Origin: Bacteroidia bacterium
Lineage (GTDB): Bacteria > Bacteroidota > Bacteroidia > Bacteroidales > Azobacteroidaceae
DNA: 64,000 bases
Reading direction: 5' to 3'
Assembly: GCA_025999935.1 (NCBI GenBank)
Contig: BNXY01000001.1
Location: forward strand, 1 to 64,000
The notes beneath the pieces are model-generated. The model was not told the DNA's origin and did no database searches. It worked only from the letters and a program-made list of their open reading frames with translations. Positions 18,960 through 27,952 of this stretch are shown piece by piece (position 1 is the stretch's first letter; each line of letters starts with the position of its first letter). Made by a program: the position numbers and the translations under genes.

Positions 18960-20018
18960 TTATAATATCTGTTTATCTGTTACTGAATTTAAATTTGGCA
19001 TATCGTAATTGCTTATCAAATAGAGATTGCTACGCGCTCTTGTTACTCCAACATAATAATCTTGCCATTCGGTATTAAACCTACCGAGAATCTCTTGGTA
19101 TTTATTAAAATTTGGAATGATAACTGTATCAAATTCCAAACCTTTGGCAGATTTAAAAGTAGTTATATGAACATTTTTAATTTCTTCGCAACCATCTGGA
19201 AATCGTCCGCCACGGTCTTCATAATAAATACTAAAATCAGCAATCTTATTGTTGTGTAAAACGCGTTCAAATGCCTGTGCATCATTTTGAAAAGGAACAA
19301 GAATTGCAATATTATGAGTATCAGACCTAAATGAATTAATTATTTCAATGATTGAATTATCTTGTTTGCTGTTAGAAGTATCAAACCTTCCAATTTCATC
19401 ATTCCATTCATTTCTCACCGATATAAGCAAAATTGGTAATTCCCCTACATTACTTTCAAGTCCTGTAATGGTAGCTTGCGGAATGTAGGCATCGGGGAAT
19501 ACAATTCTTGCAAATTGCATAATCCGCTGAGTACTTCTGAAATTTTTGTCAAGTACATAATCTGTATTTTCCGGGAACAACTCTTTTAATTCTCTTTGTG
19601 TGCAACAATTGCCCGGATATAGAATTTGAGAATCGTCTGCCCCATAAGACACGTTGGCAATGGGCTTAATGTCATTGTAATAACTAATCGGTAAATCTTG
19701 TGCCTCATCAACAATGATTTCAGTCCAATGGCTACCAATCTTTGGTTTATCTTTGAATGACCGACCAACATTATTTGCCGCATTCCGATTCTGAGTTATA
19801 CAGCAAGCACTCAAATATCTTGCTAATGTCGTTGTAAATGTGAGTAGTAAGCTTTTTCTATTTCTCTGATAATTAGAAATATGTCGCCATAACGACACAA
19901 CGCTTTTGCCTGTGCCGGGGCCGCCTGACAATGCAATTTGCTTTGTTTCGTTCAAAGCCGCTTGTTGCGAAATTGTCAGTTGAGTGATTTGAGGTAAATT
20001 GAAATAATATCCTGCCAT
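18960..20018 (-). CDS. Short UvrD/PcrA-like superfamily 1 helicase or ATPase
   Basis: 352 aa, about half the size of UvrD. Walker A is SGGPGTGKS at residues 31-39, the DEAQD box is at 105-109, a motif-III/IV-like NFRSTQ lies near 160, and motifs V/VI are HITTFKSAKGLEFDTVI and YYVGVTRARSNLYLI near the end. The 1B/2B subdomain inserts of true helicases are largely missing, so it resembles compact defence-associated SF1 ATPases, and unwinding activity is not assured. It starts 6 bp after the DUF1848 gene and ends 1 bp before the 547-aa gene. Confidence 0.85.
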   Translation of the reverse strand: MAGYYFNLPQITQLTISQQAALNETKQIALSGGPGTGKSVVSLWRHISNYQRNRKSLLLTFTTTLARYLSACCITQNRNAANNVGRSFKDKPKIGSHWTEIIVDEAQDLPISYYNDIKPIANVSYGADDSQILYPGNCCTQRELKELFPENTDYVLDKNFRSTQRIMQFARIVFPDAYIPQATITGLESNVGELPILLISVRNEWNDEIGRFDTSNSKQDNSIIEIINSFRSDTHNIAILVPFQNDAQAFERVLHNNKIADFSIYYEDRGGRFPDGCEEIKNVHITTFKSAKGLEFDTVIIPNFNKYQEILGRFNTEWQDYYVGVTRARSNLYLISNYDMPNLNSVTDKQIL

Positions 20019-20024
20019 ATTGTG

Positions 20025-21038
20025 TTATTTAATAGTTTCATTATTAGGATTTTGCTTATGCAAATTCCAGTTTGTTAATGCAATATTTTTATTGGCATTG
20101 GCATAACAATACTCGCACAAATGCGGACAAGTATTGTATTCACCAATATCTTTACTGACAATGCAGCCGCAAAACTGCCGTTGTCCGCTGTCTTTGTTGC
20201 TGCGCTTTTTCTCAATACTTCCGCTTGGATTAAACATATCAGGCGGGGTTATTTTCACGCCTAAGAAGTCCATCAAAACTTTATCGTGGGGAAAAAGTTT
20301 TATCATCAAATCATCATCAACGCATTTATTATGAGCGATTCCGTATTTTTCCAAAGGAATTTGTTCTGCGCAAGTGGCAAGTTCAAAATGCCAATTTTCG
20401 TTCAAGCGTTGCAATCCTGCTGCAAACTCGTTCATCGTTCGCTCATTAAATTCCTGATACGGAATAGAATTACTTCGCAGATTATTTTGGACTTTCTTGT
20501 ATATTTTAATATCGGCAAAACTGAATACCAACTTTTCTGTGTGATTTTTCAGTTGATTGCCTATGTTTTCAACTTTACGCAGTAATTCATCAACTCCTAT
20601 CTTATCAGTTAAAATTAATGGGTCAAAACGCCAAATCACTTTCTCTTTACCAACTTTTTCGGATAATTCAATAAATGTTTCTACTCTCGTCTGAACATTT
20701 GGAACTCGTGGCTCAAATTTTTCAGCATCATAATCGTTAAGTGTAAATTGAAAATAATAGTTGATATTTTTCTCGTCCAAATAATCCAAATGCTTAATAA
20801 GTGGCTTGTGGTTTTTTGACCAAAAAACTATCAGTCGCGTGTTTTGGAATGAAACATACAAAGGAACACCATTAAACGGATTTTTCCATTTAACATATCC
20901 TTCTTTTAGTCGATTGAAAAACCAATCAGCATAGAATGCAGGAATATCTGTCGAGCGGCTCGCCGATATAATGACGGGTGCTTGTGCATCAACATCCTGC
21001 CCGTTTTCTAATTGTATTTTTGTTTTATTCCAATTCAT
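20025..21038 (-). CDS. DUF1848-family protein with C-terminal iron-sulfur-type cysteine cluster
   Basis: 337 aa. DUF1848 landmarks are IISASRSTDIPAFYADWFFN, VKWKNPFNGVPLYVSF, LIVFWSKN, YYFQFTLNDY and KVIWRFDPLIL, a TIM-barrel-like pattern distantly related to SPL/radical-SAM proteins. The C-terminus has Cys290, Cys292, Cys304, Cys308 and Cys311 (FCGC ... CPHLCEYCYA), which can hold a 4Fe-4S cluster. Biochemical function is unknown for the family. It lies 2 bp after the XRE gene and 6 bp before the helicase, a position that suggests regulation by XRE and a joint function. Confidence 0.85.
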   Translation of the reverse strand: MNWNKTKIQLENGQDVDAQAPVIISASRSTDIPAFYADWFFNRLKEGYVKWKNPFNGVPLYVSFQNTRLIVFWSKNHKPLIKHLDYLDEKNINYYFQFTLNDYDAEKFEPRVPNVQTRVETFIELSEKVGKEKVIWRFDPLILTDKIGVDELLRKVENIGNQLKNHTEKLVFSFADIKIYKKVQNNLRSNSIPYQEFNERTMNEFAAGLQRLNENWHFELATCAEQIPLEKYGIAHNKCVDDDLMIKLFPHDKVLMDFLGVKITPPDMFNPSGSIEKKRSNKDSGQRQFCGCIVSKDIGEYNTCPHLCEYCYANANKNIALTNWNLHKQNPNNETIK

Positions 21039-21040
21039 GT

Positions 21041-21328
21041 TTATTGTTCGTTTATATTCTTTTTAGCGATACTTAATACTTTATTAGACAGTTCTTTTTC
21101 GCTCACCACCATTGCTGTAACTTGGTCAGCAAGCCAGAAGATTAAAAGTTCTTCATAATCGGCTTGTAAAAATTCCGCAATAACAGGAATATATTCTTTC
21201 CTTGCTCGTCGCTCGCCTTTTTCTATTTTGCAATAAGAGGCGGTGTCAATATCCAATGCAGCAGCCAATTTTCGCAATGGCAACCCCTGTTCTTTCCGTA
21301 ACTGTTCTATTCGTTCATTAAACATCAT
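21041..21328 (-). CDS. XRE-family HTH regulator of the cassette
   Basis: 95 aa. The helix-turn-helix is at residues 6-60 (RIEQLRKEQGLPLRKLAAAL, SYCKIEKGERRARKEYI), followed by a short helical tail that may dimerise. The ATG pair at 21328 is taken; a TATCTTTG -7 element is 34 bp upstream. As first gene of the five-gene unit it probably autoregulates it, the usual layout for defence and toxin-antitoxin operons. Confidence 0.85.
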   Translation of the reverse strand: MMFNERIEQLRKEQGLPLRKLAAALDIDTASYCKIEKGERRARKEYIPVIAEFLQADYEELLIFWLADQVTAMVVSEKELSNKVLSIAKKNINEQ

Positions 21329-21361
21329 ATCTTTGAAGTTTATTGTTTTGTAATTTTATGG

Positions 21362-21369
21362 CAAAGATA
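21362..21369 (-). promoter_or_regulatory. -7 element of the five-gene cassette
   Basis: TATCTTTG on the minus strand, 34 bp upstream of the XRE ATG. No clear TTTG -33 is visible, as expected if an activator or repressor controls it. Confidence 0.5.
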
Positions 21370-21455
21370 CAACTTATTTCGGAATTGATGCTTTGTTGTT
21401 GAAAACTTTTAGAGGGAAAAAAGTGATTAACAGTATGATATATATGAATTATTTT

Positions 21456-22610
21456 TCACAACCCCATTCCTTTCCCCCGCTTAATACTTATCCCTATCCC
21501 TTTCAAAAACTCCTGCTTTTTCGTTCTAAACCAATCGTAAATGTCTAAACTGTCAATATTTAAACGAAGTTTTCCTTTTTCTTTCGGATTTTCGTCAATC
21601 ATCATTTGGGATTGGTCGGCTTTGAATGATTGATTATGTTCGGGCGAATACAGGTTCCCGCTGACAATCATTCTCTTACCTGCCAACAGTTCCTTGATTA
21701 AATTTGCACCCAATCGAATTTTCTCGCACAGTCGTATGATAAACAGTTTTTCCTTTATCTCTGGGAAATAATCAAAAATCTTGTCTATGATTTTCTGCTT
21801 TTCTTCGATTTTGGTTTCGTATGTTTTGATAATCTGCTGTTTCACTATCTTTTCTTTTGAGAGTTGCGTTTCAAGGCTTTGGACTTTTGTTTTCAGTTCG
21901 GCGTTTTCCTGTTCGAGGCGTTTGGTCTTTGAGCCTGTGAACAAATCGCCGATTGATTCTTTGATACGTTCCGTATTCGCCTGACTTTTAAGTTTGTTCA
22001 ATTCCTTTTGTTCGGTGGTCTTTTGTACTTCCAATATGGAATTATCTTTTTTAAGGTCTTCATTTTTAAGATATAAATCCCTGTAATACTGCTGTGTAGA
22101 TATGTGTTTCGCTTCCGAGCCTTCCTGCCCGCGCTGCAAACCAAATTTACCCATCGCCTGCGCGTATGTATCCTGATAAGTTTTCAACTTATCCCACGCC
22201 ATAACGTCATCGGTACACAGTCGGGCGTTGTTTGCGTTCTTCTTTTTGTACTTTTTCTTGCTGTCTTCGGGTTTTTCAAGTTTCGCCTTTCTGCGCTCGC
22301 CTGTAACAATTGGAACAACTGTAGCGTGAATATGTGGCGTTTTTTCGTCAAGGTGCAAAACTGCGGAAACAAGGTTTTCTTTTCCGAAAGTCTGTTTGAG
22401 CCAATTAATGTTGTCTTCGTACCATTCATCTAATTTGCCCTGTTCCGTAATGCTTTTCATTCCTTCGGGACTCCCCGAAAGCATAACGCGCAAAGCGCGA
22501 ACTTGATTCTTTGAGATTTTGCGTTTGATGTTTGCGGATTCAATCCTGTGTTGAATCGCTTCTGTTCGGTTAGATATGCCTTCGGAAAATGCAATCAACT
22601 CCCGATTCAA
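21456..22610 (-). CDS. MobV-type (Pre/Mob) relaxase, start region damaged
   Basis: Mobilization relaxase that nicks oriT. The MobV signatures are present: HIERTINPKNADETRTHLNR (frame upstream of 22610) and LHLDEKTPHIHATVVPI, the three-His metal site. Then come ANNARLCTDDV, LQRGQEGSEAKH and a long coiled coil (residues 180-270). The first in-frame start-like codon is the TTG at 22610, but conserved sequence continues upstream to a TAA at 22701-22703, and the usual N-terminal MGY..LH segment is absent. The protein is therefore N-terminally truncated and probably inactive. The C-terminus is intact. Divergent repeats suggest it belonged to a Bacteroides-type mobilizable element. Confidence 0.75.
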   Translation of the reverse strand: MNRELIAFSEGISNRTEAIQHRIESANIKRKISKNQVRALRVMLSGSPEGMKSITEQGKLDEWYEDNINWLKQTFGKENLVSAVLHLDEKTPHIHATVVPIVTGERRKAKLEKPEDSKKKYKKKNANNARLCTDDVMAWDKLKTYQDTYAQAMGKFGLQRGQEGSEAKHISTQQYYRDLYLKNEDLKKDNSILEVQKTTEQKELNKLKSQANTERIKESIGDLFTGSKTKRLEQENAELKTKVQSLETQLSKEKIVKQQIIKTYETKIEEKQKIIDKIFDYFPEIKEKLFIIRLCEKIRLGANLIKELLAGKRMIVSGNLYSPEHNQSFKADQSQMMIDENPKEKGKLRLNIDSLDIYDWFRTKKQEFLKGIGISIKRGKGMGL

Positions 22611-22839
22611 ATGCGTGCGGGTTTCGTCCGCATTTTTCGGATTGATAGTTCGTTCGATGTGGGCTGACGTGTCTTTCGATTTTAGGGGGTACGAGTTGGG
22701 TTACAAACTCCGTCCGAAAGTGTCTTTTTTATGTCTTTTCCCACAAGTCAGAAATAAAATGAATATTCGCTTATCTTACTGTTATTTAGAATTTTGTCTT
22801 ACTCTTGTTCTGTTCTGTCTGTGTATCAATTTCTTGCAC

Positions 22840-22856
22840 AGAAACTTGGCAGGTTT
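22840..22856 (+). repeat. Right 17-bp direct repeat (putative attR)
   Basis: A perfect copy of 14144-14160. It overlaps the stop codon of the EEP gene by 2 bp. Confidence 0.65.
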
Positions 22857-23961
22857 ATTTCAGTTCCAGATAGCACCAAAGCGGATAATGGTCGGAGTTT
22901 TTCAGTTTTCCGACCGTGCAGTTGTACGATTGGATATTATCGCTGTGTAAAATATAGTCGATACGAAATAAAAAGTGATTTTTGTTGTAGGTAATGCCGA
23001 GGCCGCGACCACTTTCGGCAAAAGCATCCAGCAAATTTCCCTTTATTTTATGCCGGACATAAGAAATCGGCGTATCATTAAAATCTCCACAGACAATGAT
23101 ATAGGGATTTTTATTTTCTTCGATAACCTTGGAAACAAGTTGTGCTTGGCGCGCCCGGATTTTATAAGCAGGCGTGAGCCTTTCACTCATTATTTGTGTA
23201 AAAATATTTAAGGAATGGGAGTCTATGTCTTTAGTCATTTGATAATAACGACTTCTGTCCGTTTCAGATAATTTGTTAGATTCCAAGTGATTATTAATCA
23301 AAGTGACTTTTTTGCCCCGAATATCTAATTCTGAAACAAAAGAGCCGTTGTAATAGCTTTCGTATGGAATTTTTTTGGAGGACAGAATGGGAAATTTGGA
23401 AAAAAGAGCCATGCCATAAACTTCACTGTAAGAAGGATACATTAAATATTGGAAATAATGATAAGGATATTTTTCCAATGCTTTTAGAATATCTTTTTCC
23501 ATCAGAAATTGTTTTTTTGTTTTTGAAGCGCCATATTCTTGAATACAAACGATATCCGCATCACTCTCTTTGATGTATTGAAGGATTTCATTGGGATGCT
23601 TTGCGCTTTCTTTTTTTATCCATTCGAAGCACATCACATTGTATGTTAATATTTTAATGGCATCCTTCGGAATTTCTTTTGTTTTTCCGTGTAAAGGAAA
23701 ATAAGTGTGAATAGAAGCGATGCAAGCCAGCATAACTAAAAAATTCAATAGAACCATTTTCCATTGCTTTAAAATCAACCAAGCGAGGAAAACAATCCCG
23801 TTTCCGGCAAGGATAAAAGGGAAAAATAAGCCCAAATAAGAAAAAATGACAGACCGTTCAGGAGAAATATAGTCGGAAAAGGCCGCCAAAAATAAGGCGA
23901 TAAGTCCGATGGCATTTAGCGCTTTAATAATAAACCATATAAGATTCTTTAAAGGCTTCAT
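22855..23961 (-). CDS. Membrane-anchored endonuclease/exonuclease/phosphatase (EEP) family protein
   Basis: 368 aa. Three hydrophobic helices occupy residues 1-95. The EEP catalytic domain follows, with KILTYNVMCFEW, DIVCIQEYG (metal-binding Glu), LINNHLES, VCGDFND and NSDHYPLWCYLEL (catalytic Asp-His). The family hydrolyses phosphodiesters in lipids, nucleotides or nucleic acids; membrane anchoring with an extracytoplasmic catalytic domain is typical of this Bacteroidetes subgroup. It starts 4 bp after the rhomboid gene and shares its promoter. The right repeat of the putative island abuts its stop codon without altering the protein. Confidence 0.88.
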   Translation of the reverse strand: MKPLKNLIWFIIKALNAIGLIALFLAAFSDYISPERSVIFSYLGLFFPFILAGNGIVFLAWLILKQWKMVLLNFLVMLACIASIHTYFPLHGKTKEIPKDAIKILTYNVMCFEWIKKESAKHPNEILQYIKESDADIVCIQEYGASKTKKQFLMEKDILKALEKYPYHYFQYLMYPSYSEVYGMALFSKFPILSSKKIPYESYYNGSFVSELDIRGKKVTLINNHLESNKLSETDRSRYYQMTKDIDSHSLNIFTQIMSERLTPAYKIRARQAQLVSKVIEENKNPYIIVCGDFNDTPISYVRHKIKGNLLDAFAESGRGLGITYNKNHFLFRIDYILHSDNIQSYNCTVGKLKNSDHYPLWCYLELK

Positions 23962-23965
23962 CCGA

Positions 23966-24817
23966 TTATTTTTTACTGACGTCGAAAAGTTTCTTTTTTT
24001 CTTCTTCGGATAAGCTGTCGTATCCGGAATGTTTAATTTTTTCGAGGATAGTGTCTATATTCTTTATTTCATTGGCTTTACGTTGATTGTATTCCCAATC
24101 GGTTTCCGGACGTTTATAAGTATTGTTTTGGGGTGGTTTCTTTTTGAAAAAGCCTGCCATTTTATTTTTGAACGAAGTCCGGTTTCGCCTGTCATTTTGC
24201 CAATTATTGTTGTGCTTCCGCCAATACAATATCAGGATAATGCCGAACAACATACCGCCCAGATGAGCGAAATGGGCGACATTGTCGCCCGTTCGGGATG
24301 CGAATCCAAAATATAATTCGAGCAATCCGTATCCAAGCACCATATATTTGGCTTTGATAGGTACCGGAATAAACATGAGATAAAGGGGAACATTCGGGAA
24401 AATCATTCCAAAGGCAAGCAGTATGCCGAAAACCGCTCCGGACGCTCCGATGGTAGGTATAGGAGAATAAAAAGAAATCAAACCCTGAATGATTCCGGCG
24501 CCAATTCCGGTTGCCATATAATAAATAAGGAACCGTTTCGACCCCCAATAATTTTCCAAAGTCGTCCCAAACATAAACAAGGCGAACATATTAAAAAACA
24601 GATGCCAAAAATCAATATGGGTAAACATATAAGTAATTAGCTGATAGAGATAAAACTCTCCGGAACTAAACCCATATAATCCCAAAAGAGCCGGTAAGTA
24701 TAACTCACTGTATCTCAATAAATAACATGCCCCCCAAACGATGACGTTAATAATCAGAATATTTCTGGTAACCGGAGGAATATTGCTTAAAAAACTATTG
24801 TTTTGAAATCCCGACAT
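23966..24817 (-). CDS. Rhomboid-family intramembrane serine protease
   Basis: 283 aa with six or seven membrane helices. The catalytic dyad is Ser126 in IGASGAVFG and His185 in AHFAHLGGMLFG; HLFFNMFALFMFG supplies the conserved His/Asn of TM2. A soluble basic C-terminal tail (NRTSFKNKMAGFFKKK onward) ends in charged helices. The ATG at 24817 is preferred to the upstream in-frame 24850 codon, because a TACATTTG -7 element sits at 24840-24847. First gene of a two-gene operon with the EEP protein. Confidence 0.93.
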   Translation of the reverse strand: MSGFQNNSFLSNIPPVTRNILIINVIVWGACYLLRYSELYLPALLGLYGFSSGEFYLYQLITYMFTHIDFWHLFFNMFALFMFGTTLENYWGSKRFLIYYMATGIGAGIIQGLISFYSPIPTIGASGAVFGILLAFGMIFPNVPLYLMFIPVPIKAKYMVLGYGLLELYFGFASRTGDNVAHFAHLGGMLFGIILILYWRKHNNNWQNDRRNRTSFKNKMAGFFKKKPPQNNTYKRPETDWEYNQRKANEIKNIDTILEKIKHSGYDSLSEEEKKKLFDVSKK

Positions 24818-24839
24818 ACTGTTTTTATTTTTGAAGCTA

Positions 24840-24871
24840 CAAATGTACATGAAAATCTAATTTCAGGCAAA
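24840..24871 (-). promoter_or_regulatory. Promoter of the rhomboid-EEP operon
   Basis: Minus-strand TTTG at 24871-24868 and TACATTTG at 24847-24840 with a 20-bp spacer: a full Bacteroidetes promoter. Confidence 0.75.
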
Positions 24872-24940
24872 TAATTTAGGATTTTCGTTCATATTTTTAT
24901 AAAATATTGCATATTTTTGCTTGACGATACACATTTATAA

Positions 24941-24972
24941 TTTGCTGCTTTCTTAAATTTGTATTAACTTTG
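24941..24972 (+). promoter_or_regulatory. Promoter of the sugar transferase-fcl-gmd operon
   Basis: TTTG at 24941-24944 and TAACTTTG at 24965-24972 with a 20-bp spacer. It rules out the TTG at 24970 as the start codon. Confidence 0.75.
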
Positions 24973-24990
24973 CAGAATAATCGAATGGAG

Positions 24991-25596
24991 ATGTATAAAC
25001 GCTATTTTAAACGTTTTATGGATGTCGTTCTTTCAGTCGGAGGCTTGGTCGTTTTTCTTCCTTTGTTATCGCTAATAGTGATTTACATATACCTGAAAAC
25101 AAGAAAAAACCCATTTTTTCTTCAAAAGCGTCCCGGTTTGAATGGCCGAATTTTTACCTTAATTAAGTTACGGACGATGGATGATAAATACGACCTTGCG
25201 GGAAATCTTTTGCCGGATATTGACCGGATTAGCCGGTGGGGAAAATTCTTGCGGGAGACTTCCTTGGATGAAATTCCGCAATTAATCAATGTTTTGAGAG
25301 GAGAGATGAGTTTAATCGGGCCTCGTCCGCTGCTACCGGAATATTTGCCGTTTTATTCCGATTTTCATCAGCGGAGGCATGAAATCAGGCCGGGAATTAC
25401 CGGCTGGGCGCAAATTCATGGAAGAAATGCGATTTCATGGCAACAAAAATTCGATTTGGACGTTTGGTATATAGATCATTATCGTTTGAGCGTGGATGCG
25501 AAGATTTTTTTTCAAACCATAAAGAAAATATTTGTCAAAGAAGGCGTTAACTATTCGCGAAGTACGACAATGCCCTGGTTTGACGGAACAAATTAA
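24991..25596 (+). CDS. Bacterial sugar transferase (WcaJ C-terminal type, priming enzyme)
   Basis: 201 aa. This is the short, catalytic-only form of polyprenyl-phosphate sugar-1-phosphate transferase, which puts the first sugar on undecaprenyl phosphate. One membrane hairpin (LSVGGLVVFLPLLSLIVIYI) is followed by KRPGLNGRIFTLIKLRTM, SLDEIPQLINVLRGEMSLIG, PRPLLPEYL and RPGITGWAQIHGRN. The start is the ATG at 24991; 24985 is also possible. The transcription start predicted from the -7 element lies only a few bases upstream, so the leader is very short. fcl follows after 23 bp. The sugar used is unknown. Confidence 0.9.
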   Translation: MYKRYFKRFMDVVLSVGGLVVFLPLLSLIVIYIYLKTRKNPFFLQKRPGLNGRIFTLIKLRTMDDKYDLAGNLLPDIDRISRWGKFLRETSLDEIPQLINVLRGEMSLIGPRPLLPEYLPFYSDFHQRRHEIRPGITGWAQIHGRNAISWQQKFDLDVWYIDHYRLSVDAKIFFQTIKKIFVKEGVNYSRSTTMPWFDGTN

Positions 25597-25619
25597 GAAA
25601 ATGTTAAATAATCATTTAT

Positions 25620-26690
25620 ATGAAGAAAGAAGAGAAAATTTATGTTGCAGGACATAACGGTTTGGTGGGTTCTGCTATATTAAAAAACTTAAAATCAAAA
25701 GGATATACAAATTTTCTATTGAGAGGTATTTCCGAATTAGACTTGCTCAATCAACAGACCGTTTTTGATTTCTTTGAAAAAGAAAAACCGGATTACGTGA
25801 TTCTCGCTGCCGCCAAAGTGGGCGGAATCGTAGCAAATAATACCTACCGCGGACAGTTTATCTACGAAAATCTGCAAATACAAAACAATGTGATTCATGC
25901 GGCCTATTTAACTGGCGTAAAAAAACTCTTGTTTCTGGGTTCCACCTGTATTTATCCCTGCGAAGCGCCTCAACCGATGGCCGAAGATTGCCTGTTGACC
26001 TCTCCGTTGGAATATACCAACGAGCCGTATGCCATTGCCAAAATAGCCGGAATCAAGTTGTGCGAAAGCTATAACCTTCAATACGGTACCAACTTTATTG
26101 CCGTAATGCCTACGAATTTATACGGGCCGAATGATAATTTTGATTTGGAAAAATCGCATGTATTACCGGCGCTTCTGCGAAAAGTATATTTGGCAAAAAA
26201 CCGCCTGGAGAATAATTGGGAAGCCATCCGGAAAGATTTTAACAAGCTTCCGGTCGAAGGCGTTTCGGGAAACGATACCGAAGAAACCATCCTTGCCAAG
26301 TTAAATAAATACGGCGTCAAAAACAACAGTGTGGAAATTTGGGGTACAGGCAAGCCCATGCGCGAGTTTCTGTGGAGTGAAGAAATGGCGGATGCCTGTG
26401 TATTTGTAATGGAAAATGTGAATTTTGAGGATTTGAAACCGGAAGGAAAAGCAATTCGCAATGCACATATTAACATAGGTACCGGAAAAGAAATTTCTAT
26501 TGGCGATTTGGCGGAATTAATTGCTAAAATCCTTGGTTATAAAGGAAAATTTGTTTTTAATGCCGACAAACCCGATGGTACAATGCGCAAATTGACCGAC
26601 CCATCCAAATTACACCAATTGGGATGGAAACACAAAATAGAAATCGAAGAAGGCGTTAAAAAACTGTATGATTGGTATTTGGACAATTAA
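25620..26690 (+). CDS. fcl: GDP-L-fucose synthase
   Basis: NADPH-dependent epimerase-reductase that makes GDP-L-fucose from GDP-4-keto-6-deoxymannose, the product of the next gene. 356 aa, the Bacteroidetes length, with an insert around 195-240. The Rossmann motif is AGHNGLVGSAI, the catalytic Ser is in LGSTCIYP, and Tyr/Lys are in EPYAIAKIAG; the substrate region includes MPTNLYGPNDNFD. Operon with the upstream sugar transferase and gmd (13 bp gap). Confidence 0.95.
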   Translation: MKKEEKIYVAGHNGLVGSAILKNLKSKGYTNFLLRGISELDLLNQQTVFDFFEKEKPDYVILAAAKVGGIVANNTYRGQFIYENLQIQNNVIHAAYLTGVKKLLFLGSTCIYPCEAPQPMAEDCLLTSPLEYTNEPYAIAKIAGIKLCESYNLQYGTNFIAVMPTNLYGPNDNFDLEKSHVLPALLRKVYLAKNRLENNWEAIRKDFNKLPVEGVSGNDTEETILAKLNKYGVKNNSVEIWGTGKPMREFLWSEEMADACVFVMENVNFEDLKPEGKAIRNAHINIGTGKEISIGDLAELIAKILGYKGKFVFNADKPDGTMRKLTDPSKLHQLGWKHKIEIEEGVKKLYDWYLDN

Positions 26691-26703
26691 AAAATAAATA
26701 AAA

Positions 26704-27855
26704 ATGGGAAAAGTAGCGTTAATTACCGGAATTACCGGACAAGATGGAGCATATATGTCGGAATATCTAATAAAGAAAGGATATACGGTGCACGGGATCA
26801 AACGGAGATCCTCCTTATTTAATACCGATCGGATCGATCATTTGTATCAGGATCCGCATTTGGAAAACCGTAATTTGATTTTGCATTACGGCGATATGAC
26901 CGATTCCATGAACATTACGCGGATTATCGGGGAAGTTCAACCGGATGAAATATACAACTTAGCTGCCCAAAGCCATGTGAAAGTGAGTTTTGATACCCCT
27001 GAATATACGGCAAATGTCGATGGATTGGGTACATTGCGTATTTTGGAATCTGTTCGTTTATTGAATTTGACGGACAAAACCCGCATTTATCAAGCCTCTA
27101 CTTCCGAATTGTATGGTTTGGTTCAGGAAATTCCGCAAAAAGAAACCACCCCCTTTTATCCGAGAAGTCCTTATGCCGCAGCCAAACTATATGCCTACTG
27201 GATTACCGTCAATTACAGGGAAGCCTACAATATGTTTGCCTGCAACGGTATTTTATTCAATCACGAATCCCCTTTGCGCGGCGAAACCTTCGTAACCCGG
27301 AAAATAACCCGTGCCGTATCGCGGATCGCTTTGGGCATTCAGCAGGATGTATATATGGGAAACCTTTCCAGCAAAAGAGACTGGGGACATGCCAAGGATT
27401 ACATTAAAGCCATGTACCTGATTTTGCAACAGGACACCCCTGACGATTATGTCATTGCTACCGGCGTGACGACAACGATTCGGGATTTTATAGAAAAATC
27501 ATTTACAGAAATCGGCATAAAAGTGGAATTTTGTGGAACCGGCGCTGAAGAAACCGGTAAGATAGCTGAAATCATTCCCGATATTTTTGTAAATAAAGTG
27601 GGAGAGTCTTTTTTGGAAAATATACGGAAAAGAATAGGAGAAGCCGTTATCAAAGTGGATCCGAAATATTTTCGTCCGACCGAAGTGGAATTGCTGATTG
27701 GCGATGCAACCAAAGCGCGCACCAAACTTTCGTGGGAACCGAAGTATAATTTGGATGCTTTGATTGAAGATATGATGCAAAAAGACATCAAGGAAATGAA
27801 GAAAGAAGCCTATTTGAAAGAAGCAGGTTATCGAATTCTAAATTATTTTGAATAA
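26704..27855 (+). CDS. gmd: GDP-mannose 4,6-dehydratase
   Basis: Converts GDP-mannose to GDP-4-keto-6-deoxymannose, first step to GDP-fucose. 383 aa. The NADP-binding motif is [16 protein letters not shown]; catalytic residues lie in STSELYG and the YxxxK of [26 protein letters not shown] and [15 protein letters not shown] are diagnostic of GMD. It pairs with fcl upstream. Fucose would feed the capsule genes at 49-61 kb or protein glycosylation; which one is not shown. Confidence 0.97.
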   Translation: MGKVALITGITGQDGAYMSEYLIKKGYTVHGIKRRSSLFNTDRIDHLYQDPHLENRNLILHYGDMTDSMNITRIIGEVQPDEIYNLAAQSHVKVSFDTPEYTANVDGLGTLRILESVRLLNLTDKTRIYQASTSELYGLVQEIPQKETTPFYPRSPYAAAKLYAYWITVNYREAYNMFACNGILFNHESPLRGETFVTRKITRAVSRIALGIQQDVYMGNLSSKRDWGHAKDYIKAMYLILQQDTPDDYVIATGVTTTIRDFIEKSFTEIGIKVEFCGTGAEETGKIAEIIPDIFVNKVGESFLENIRKRIGEAVIKVDPKYFRPTEVELLIGDATKARTKLSWEPKYNLDALIEDMMQKDIKEMKKEAYLKEAGYRILNYFE

Positions 27856-27952
27856 TGAATCCTGTAAAAGCGTTTAAATTATCAAAAACTTATTTATTTT
27901 TATGGTAATTAATGATATTTAGAGCGTTTTTTCGTTAAAATTTCTTTTGTTT

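Larger units (their letters stand above)
14144..22856. mobile_element. Putative mobilizable genomic island bounded by 17-bp repeats
   Basis: 8.7 kb between two perfect 17-bp direct repeats. All recognisable genes are on the minus strand and AT-rich: a MobV-type relaxase, a five-gene cassette (XRE, DUF1848, helicase, unknown, methyltransferase) and a broken AlbA_2 gene. The right repeat touches the stop codon of the EEP gene, so insertion did not disrupt it. No integrase or transposase is seen, so the element is either decayed or moved by enzymes in trans. The repeat match is seen; the role as att sites is inferred. Confidence 0.55.

Noticed and set aside
22576..22950. Plus-strand ORF of 124 codons across the right island border
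   Set aside because: It is antisense to the relaxase frame and the EEP gene end; the composition matches neither a start nor a family.
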